This document shows positions 49,601 to 58,500 of a stretch of 64,000 bases of DNA, one piece after another. Source of the DNA: Epinephelus fuscoguttatus. Taxonomy: Eukaryota > Chordata > Actinopteri > Perciformes > Serranidae. Below the pieces are notes generated by a model. The model did no database searches. It was not told the DNA's origin and worked only from the letters and a program-made list of their open reading frames with translations. Where the stretch lies: NCBI RefSeq assembly GCF_011397635.1, contig NC_064761.1:25213643-25277642 (forward strand). The letters run 5' to 3'. The position numbers and the translations under genes were made by a program. How positions within the stretch are numbered: position 1 is the first letter of the stretch; each line of letters starts with the position of its first letter.

Positions 49601-52460
49601 TTGTCTCGTTAACAGTCTTTGGATCATGTGACAAACAAACTGAGAGATGGACAGAGAAAATTAACACCCTCACTGAGATCTTGTGTGTTGTTTCTCATGA
49701 TATTTGTCATCAAGTAATTCAGATTCTACAATAACACAAACAATCTAAATCTCTTGAATGCAATGTGTGTCTAGAGTCAACTTTTTTGGCAGGTTTATAC
49801 ACAAAATCGGAAATGTAGATTCCTTTAAAGGGCCAGTGTGTACAATGGGTTGAAAACAGTGACATCAGTGGTCAAATTCTAGATTGCAGTGCTCACTCGC
49901 TCACCCCTCCTGTCTGGTAAATGACAGCGGCCTCGTAGGGACAAAAAGCCTTGCGCACGACTTTTTCAGGAGTAGGTCTATCTAGCGACGAGGTGAATGT
50001 TTATTTAGAAGTCTAAACCATGTTACGATAGTGTAATGAATCCCTCACGAGCAGGAGACCAGAGGAGCGTTTGGGAAAAAGGCCAGTTTATTTGAGCACT
50101 CCAGAAACTCCGGTAACACTCCACTCCGTTCCAAACTCTGACTCTTTCTCATAACTTTACATACATACTCGTTTACCATACCGAGTGGGGACCCCCTCCC
50201 CTCTCTGCTCCGCCAATCTCCAGCCCGCACACTGACTGACAGCGTAGCCTGTAAACAGTGCTCAGCTGTTTATTTAGCCTAGCAATATCTCCGGACTATA
50301 GTAGCTGCAATGGACGACTTTGAACGCGATTTTGAAGAGTTTCTTGTAGCGGACACAGACCCAGAGCCATACCTGTTTGAGCCGGAGCATACAGATGAGG
50401 AACTCCATGTGTTTGATGCTGAGCGGGCGAGAAGAGAGGCTGAATGCACAGAATGGGATTCGGTGCTACTGCTGCCATTGTTTGGGAGATATATCATCAG
50501 GAGGAAAAGCGCCGCAGAGAGTGCATCACAAGGAGTGAAGTTGCGTCTTCTTTTCCTCGCAGATGACAGTTCGGGTTCATTCTCTCCTGTTGCGTGATAA
50601 GTGTGGTCCATTCGCAAACTTTATAACTAAAAAAACTTTTCACTACTCTCTATCGACGAACTACTAACACTCTCTGCTGTTTCCTCCTCCTTCTTCCTTC
50701 TTTCCGCTGTCTTCGTTGGTTCATTTATACACATGAAACGTGTTCTCTGGCTGGCTGGATTGTCCACTCGGTCTGCCGTACATACACGGCGGCGCAAGAT
50801 GGCGACCCCTCTAAAGCAACACCCTTGCTATATACAGTACAGGCCAAAAGTTTGGACACACCTTCTCATTCAATGCGTTTTCTTTATTTTCATGACTATT
50901 TACATTGTAGATTCTCACTGAAGGCATCGAAACTATGAATGAACACATGTGGAGTTATGTACTTAACAAAAAATGGTGAAATAACTGAAAACATGTTTTA
51001 TATTCTAGTTTCTTCAAAATAGCCACCCTTTGCTCTGATTACTGCTTTGCACACTCTTGGCATTCTCTCCATGAGCTTCAAGAGGTAGTCACCTGAAATG
51101 GTTTCCACTTCACAGGTGTGCCTTATCAGGGTTAATTAGTGGAATTTCTTGCTTTATCAATGGGGTTGGGACCATCAGTTGTGTTGTGCAGAAGTCAGGT
51201 TAATACACAGCCGACACCCCTATTGGACAACTGTTAAAATTCATATTATGGCAAGAACCAATCAGCTAACTAAAGAAAAACGAGTGGCCATCATTACTTT
51301 AAGAAATGAAGGTCAGTCAGTCCAGAAAATTGCAAAAACTTTAAATGTGTCCCCAAGTGGAGTCGCAAAAACCATCAAGCGCTACAACGAAACTGGCACA
51401 CATGAGGACCCACCCAGGAAAGGAAGACCAAGAGTCACCTCTGCTTCTGAGGATAAGTTCATCCGAGTCACCAGCCTCAGAAATCGCAAGTTAACAGCAG
51501 CTCAGATCAGAGACCAGATGAATGCCACACAGAGTTCTAGCAGCAGACCCATCTCTAGAACAACTGTTAAGAGGAGACTGCGCGAATCAGGCCTTCATGG
51601 TCAAATAGCTGCTAGGAAACCACTGCTAAGGAGAGGCAAGCAGAAGAGATTTGTTTGGGCCAAGAAACACAAGGAATGGACATTAGACCAGTGGAAATCT
51701 GTGCTTTGGTCTGATGAGTCCAAATTTGAGATCTTTGCTTCCAACCGCCGTGTCTTTGTGAGACGCAGAAAAGGTGAACGGATGGATTCCACATGCCTGG
51801 TTCCCACTGTGAAGCATGGAGGAGGAGGTGTGATGGTGTGGGGGTGTTTTGCTGGTGACACTGTTGGGGATTTATTCAAAATTGAAGGCACACTGAACCA
51901 GCATGGCTACCACAGCATCCTGCAGCGACATGCCATCCCATCCGGTTTGCGTTTAGTTGGACGATCATTTATTTTTCAACAGGACAATGACCCCAAACAC
52001 ACCTCCAGGCTGTGGAAGGGCTATTTGACCAAGAAGGAGAGTGATGGAGTGCTGCGGCAGATGACCTGGCCTCCACAGTCACCGGACCTGAACCCAATCG
52101 AGATGGTTTGGGGTGAGCTGGACCGCAGAGTGAAGGCAAAGGGGCCAACAAGTGCTAAACACCTCTGGGAACTCCTTCAAGACTGCTGGAAAACCATTTC
52201 AGGTGACTACCTCTTGAAGCTCATCGAGAGAATGCCAAGAGTGTGCAAAGCAGTAATCAGAGCAAAGGGTGGCTATTTTGAAGAAACTAGAATATAAAAC
52301 ATGTTTTCAGTTATTTCACCATTTTTTGTTAAGTACATAACTCCACATGTGTTCATTCATAGTTTTGATGCCTTCAGTGAGAATCTACAATGTAAATAGT
52401 CATGAAAATAAAGAAAACGCATTGAATGAGAAGGTGTGTCCAAACTTTTGGCCTGTACTG

Positions 52461-52507
<47 letters not shown>

Positions 52508-55500
52508 TATATAAAAGCATAATTATAAGGCTACGAAAACCAAACGAATTTTATTTTATAGCAATCATACACTTGTATAAACATATTAATGGGTAGAATA
52601 TTCAGATTCAGATTCAGATTCAGATTGACAATAAACCGTGCCAAATATTACACACTGGCCCTTTAAAACAGTGGTCCCAACTGGTCCAGCCACAGGGTCC
52701 AGATATCTCTCTATAGTTCAAGGTCCACACAGTTTAATATATTCAGCATCATACTTGTGTTTGGCCATGTGTCAAGGTAGTTTGCTGTCTCTGTTAAGTA
52801 GCTGTTTGTTATCCACTCACTCTACAGCAGGAAACAGCACTTCAAAATAAAAGCTCTGTGCTGGAAACTCACTGCACTCAAAATAACCTGTCTTTTACAA
52901 AGTTGAGCAAATCACTTGCGGTCCATTCAGAGTGGACCCACGACCCACCAGTTGGGAACCACTGCTTTAAAACACATACAGGTACATAATCTAAAATTTC
53001 ATGGGTATTGTGTTTATCTATTCATTTATTTTCTAACCTTCAATGTTCCCTCTCACCTGTCTCCAGCTGGGCATCTATGTCATAGGCCTCTTCCGAGGGC
53101 TCCACGCTGCCTCTTTTGTAGTATTCTTTACAGATGATGAGAGGCAGCCGGTTGCCGCCTTCATCCTCCGCGTAACTGATGGGACCCACAGAGATCCGGC
53201 CCAACTGGCTGTACTATAAATATCAGAAGCCTCAGGTAAAACAAACTGCACCAGGGTGGTTACATAATAATGGAGAGAAGCTGTAAACAGTCACATCAAA
53301 CACAATGCCTGGGTAAGTAAATAAAATGAAGCAGTTCCCTTCAGAGCCTGTCTCACAGGGTTAACAGGTTAATGATGAATAGTTAAAATCACATTGCGGG
53401 TGTTTACATTAGTATCGCAGTTTTGAGTGTTATCCTGGTTATGTCTTCACATGGAGCATCAGAGCTTATCCATGTTCCTGAGACTGTGATATAATGTTTA
53501 CATGTGTTACACAGATGAAGGTGTACTGCATGAAAAAAAAAAAATCATATCAGTGGCATATGGTAGTTGGGGTTGGCCCCAGTGCACGCTTTTATGACAG
53601 GCCCTAGTGCCAGACTTTGTGCCGAAACTGCTATCGGATGTTTTACAGTATTGTCACATGATCAAATACAGACTTCACATTGGACACCATCAACACAGAT
53701 GTTACTAATCATAAGTGCAAATCTGGATATGACAAAAAAACAAATAAGATAAGAACTTATTTATTTTATTTTCCCGTGTTTTTCTTCTTAATATTTGTGC
53801 CTGTAACTATTCCCTGCTTGGAGACCACTCACTAAAGTTAGACGCTCAATGAAGCTCAGCGTAAGTGCAATCAGGAAGACTTTTTTATGCCATATTTATT
53901 CACAATTTTCCCTCTATCCCACTCCCATTGCATCCATTCATGCTGCTGCTGCCAAACTTTAACTCTCTTTCCTCTGTGTTCCTGTCAGCTGTCATTTTAG
54001 GTGGAATTGTCACCCACTCCTCCACCCCGTTCACCTCCAGTCATCTTATCCAGAGCCCAGGACGAGCTCATCAAAAGCCCACTCCTCTTCACATCCAGAT
54101 CCTCAGCTCCCTCTTCATCTCATCTCATCAACACCACCAGCATTATGACTCCATAGGAGGGCTTCCCTAATCTACTACGTCTTTACCACCCTCCTGGATT
54201 ATGTGACATCACGATGGGGTCTAACTGCCAAAGACTTTTCACATTTCTCACTTATGTGCACATGTAAATAAATATTCTCTTGTCCCATAACGAGTCTCTC
54301 CTGACTGAAATAAGTGATTTAACCAAAATATTGTGTTATATATTTTCAATTAAACTATCAGACACACATCCCACATCTTTAATCCATCCCACGTGACATA
54401 AATGCCACATTACAAACATTATTTCTCAACTGAACTCACAAGCACAGGGTGTAGGAGCGTTAAGGTGAGGGGGTTGGACTTGCCTGATCCATGACATGAA
54501 ACAGACTGTCGTAGACACTTTGTTGAGTGTAGACAGCAACACTGTAGTCGTCCTCATCCACCCCGCTGTAGTCCTTCAGGAAAAGATTCTTGAGGGCCAT
54601 GGTGTTCTCCTCCTTATAGGACACCACCAGCTGGTTGTTAAGGCCAAACAGGATGAGCTACGAAGGAAACGACAGGGGAAGAAGGAAGCATTTATGTTTC
54701 ATGTATGCTTAGTGATGGTACTTAAGTACATTTAATTTTTGGAATGTTTTCAAAGCCAAGCCAGTAACATTTCTTAAAGGGAGAGCTCAGATCTTTTCAA
54801 GTGGGGTTGTATGAGGTATTTATCCATAGACAGTGTATTAAATACAGTAGATGTCAGGAGAAGCAGGCTGGAGTCTCACATGGAAGCTGAGAGATGTACT
54901 GTTGGATGGCATCAGCAACAAAACGTGTTTTAGCAAACTAAAAAAAAAGTCCCACCTTTAAAAATCAGTATCAGTTTAAGTGTATGATATATTTAGATTA
55001 TTTTCACTGCTTTACATTGCTGTCAGAAAGCGATTTCCAACTGGAAAATTAAGCAGTTACATCGCTCTCTTCAAAGGCAGACTCCATTTAGAAAATTGAT
55101 TGATTTAACATTGCTGAACACAGGAGGTGCTGGGCTACCCCTGCCTTAAAAAGCTATTTTGTTTTATGTTATTGTGTGACTTTAGTGAATCCAAACGAAT
55201 CCTTTTAACACTAACTAACTACCTGATAGAGACAGCTGTAGACCAGCAGCTCCTGTATTCAGAGAGCCCAAATTGCTGTTTTTGTCAATGGAGTCTGGTG
55301 GCTTTGACGAGAGCATAAATGGGGAACTGAAGCTGTTAGCGACCTCCCCAGTGGAGCAGGCTGTCTGACAGAGAGGTAAAGCAGTTGAAACACTCTCAAT
55401 GTAGCGTACACTTAAACTGATGTAGATTTCTTTTAGGTGGGAATCTTTTTAAGTGGTTGAAATACGTCCATTGCTTATCTTCCATGGCAGTACTGCTGTC

Positions 55501-58500
55501 ACTTCTCCAAACTGGAGGCGCGGCATCTTTGCTGAGCAACAGTTTTGTGTGAGAGGAATTAAAGGGCTGTTCCAGATACACTGAACAAAAATATAAACGC
55601 AACACTTTTGTTTTTGCTCCCATTTTTCATGAGCTGAACTCAAAGATCTAAAACATTTTCTAAACACACAAAAGACCATGTCTCTCAAATATTGTTCACA
55701 AATCTGTCTAAATCTGTGTTAGCGAGCACCTCTCCTTTGCCGAGATAATCCATCCCACCTCACAGGTTTGGCATATCAAGATGCTGATTAGACAGCATGA
55801 TTATTGCACAGGTGTGACTTAAGCAATGTAATATGCATGCCAAAGCATTAGGTGGCGATATAACTCCTAACTGTAAGGCCATTGTAGCCAATCAGAAGGC
55901 AGTAAAACGTCATTACCGGAAAAACAACAACAAGTGTACTATTATGCAGTAGGAGCAGTCTCCGTAATAGCACACTCTTGCGCCTCTGTTGCTGGATGTG
56001 GTTGAGCAGCGTTAGTTGTATGATACAGCCACAAAGTGCTGATATATTGTTAAATAGCAGCAGTATTTTGTTTAGGTCCATCCTCAAATTGTCTCACACA
56101 CACTGGATCAGGTAATAACACAGCTGTTTTCTGTTTACGTCGCAAACTGTGACGTCATACAATGGAGACGAGACAAAATAACTGCAGTTATCCTGTCCAC
56201 ACATGACTGCTGACACCGGACTTTTCCGAAAAGTTCACCCTGGACTCCGGTTACAAATAACTCCGGTTACAGGGGCCCAAAACTGTGGTTACGTGTGGAT
56301 GAAAGACCAAACCATGAGCAAAGAGTCACGGTTTTATAAATACCCGCGTTGGTGTGGACAGCCCCTAAAATGTGCAGCTTTATCACACAGCACAATGCCA
56401 CAGATGCCGCAAGTTTTGAGGGAGCGTGCAATTGGCATTCTGACTGCAGGAATGTCCACCAGAGCTGTTGCCCGTGAACTGAATGTTCATTTCTCTACCA
56501 TAAGCCGTCTCCAAAGGCGTTTCAGACAATTTGGCAGTAAAAAGAATTTCTGCACAAACTGTCAGAAACCGTCTCAGGGAAGCTCATCTGCATGCTCGTC
56601 GTCCTCATCGGGGTCTCACCTGACTGCAGTTCGTCGTCGTAACTGACTTGAGTGGGCAAATGCTCACATTCGATGGCATCTGGCACGTTGAAGAGGTGTT
56701 CTCTTCACGGATGAATCCCAGTTTTCACTGTTCAGGGCAGATGGCAGACAGCGTGTGTGGCGTCATGTGGGTGAGTGGTTTGCTGATGTCAACGTTGAGG
56801 ATCGAGTGGCCCATGGTGGCGGTGGGGTTATGGTATGGGCAGGCGTATGTTATGGACAGCGAACACAGGTGCATTTTATTGATGACATTTTGAATGCACA
56901 GAGATACCGTGACGAGATCCTGAGGCCCATTGTTGTGCCATTCATCCACGACCATCACCTCATGCTGCAGCATGATAATGCACGGCCCCATGTTGCAAGG
57001 ATCTGACACAATTCCTGGAAGCTGAAAACATCCCAGTTCTTGCATGGCCAGCATACTCACTGGACATGTCACCCATTGAGCATGTTTGGGATGCTCTGGA
57101 TCGGCGTATACAACAGCGTGTTCCAGTTCCTGCCAATATCCAGCAACTTCGCACAGCCATTGAAGAGGAGTGGACCAACATTCCACAGGCCACAATCAAC
57201 AACCTGATCAACTCTATGCGAAGGAGATGTGTTGCACTGCGTGAGGCAAATGGTGGTCACACCAGATACTGACTGGGGCCTGTTGAGTTCAGTGATTTCA
57301 GCAAATAATAACCCAGGCTACTAACTGAAGTTTTATGATATGTTCAATTTCTCAACTTACAACACTGATTTGAGATCACACACAACAACATACTTTCTAG
57401 ACAGTAACGTTTTAGGGACACGTGGATAGTAACTTTAAGAGCAGTCATGTCACACTTTTTACAAGCATAGTTTTGTGTGTTAGTTCTTCTGAACTTTGTT
57501 CACCTCTCCCACTGCTGCAACAACAAAATGACTTCCCAATGCAACATAAGGACAAATTATTACAGATTGCTTCACAGTCAGCATAACAAGCAGCAAGAAG
57601 AGCGAGGCTTAGAGGTACAGGTGGAGTTTGCTTATTTCACCATCTTCTATTTGAAAAGAAAACAGACACACTAAGACTATAGAGGATCCTGTGTGTCTGC
57701 ACGTCAGAATGTGTTGACACAAATATCAACATTAATTCACACGTTACTTGTGTTGAACAGTTAATGTAATAGGAATGACTGATTTGTTGCACTGCATCCA
57801 CTTGATGTAATTTGTAACATCTGTAATAGGCCTGTGGTTTTGTTGTTTGAATAAATGTTGTTTTGCATTTTAATATTTATGTGAAACAGTTGATGTCCTC
57901 GGACCCAAGACAAATTTCTGAATTTCTTTACAACAGTGAAACGAAATCTTATCTTATCTTATCTTATCTTATTTACTGCACTAGATTACATGCCTTGGTA
58001 AGATTCTAGTCCCAGGAAGTATTTCTTTCCTAATCTACATTAACCCCCCGTGCACATACTTGTGTGGTGATCATGATGATTTTCAGAATCTGCACCAAAA
58101 GTTTCCAGGGTAACTGTCGCCGGGCCCGGTACTTCTCACAGGGGCTCATGAAGTAATACCTCAGGTCATCTCTCAGATTCTCCTCTTTGATAATGTCCTG
58201 CGTTGAGACAGAGCTGAGACAAACAAACAAACAAAAAATGTAATATCGCGCAAAAATCTGGCAAAAAAACAGAAGTGAAAACAGTGATTTCATGATATTC
58301 CACTTGAGCAATAGTGTTTTTAACTCCAGTGAAGCACACTGGTCATCTCCTACAGGAAGGACTCAATGTACTGAGCACACTGCCTGCATTCATGGTGCTG
58401 CCTGGGTGTAAGTCCAAGGTTAGCTCAGGGAGTGCACTTTCTATATTTTCCCAACAGTTTGTTGCCCTCAAACTCTCCCTGACAATCTCCTTTTTACATT

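Larger units (their letters stand above)
49825..52666. mobile_element. Composite inverted-repeat element carrying an ORF and a Tc1 insertion
   Basis: AAAGGGCCAGTGTGTA at the left (49827-49842) is mirrored by TACACACTGGCCCTTT at the right (52650-52664). TTAA borders both ends (49825-49828 and 52663-52666), consistent with a 4-bp TTAA target. Removing the 1626-bp Tc1 at 50835-52460 leaves an element of about 1.2 kb that carries a 95-codon ORF. The class is undecided; TTAA suggests a piggyBac-like target. Confidence 0.6.
55579..57290 (+). mobile_element. Tc1/mariner element 3, decayed and interrupted
   Basis: The left end CACTGAACAAAAATATAAAC after a TA is the terminal repeat of a common fish Tc1 family. 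The right terminal repeat is not visible after 57290, so the copy is 3'-truncated. Between about 55825 and 56367 a foreign segment splits the 5' leader. It lies in the mcoln2 intron between exons 54484-54657 and 58060-58213. Confidence 0.75.

Noticed and set aside
50279-50617. 112-codon minus-strand ORF rich in Ser and Arg
   Set aside because: It is opposite the acidic ORF at 50310-50597. Its composition is the expected complement and it has no family resemblance.
55848-56087. 79-codon minus-strand ORF with hydrophobic stretches
   Set aside because: It lies wholly inside the insert of Tc1 element 3, with no start context, splice sites or recognisable domain.
56725-57195. 156-codon minus-strand ORF
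   Set aside because: Antisense of the Tc1 transposase pseudogene of element 3.
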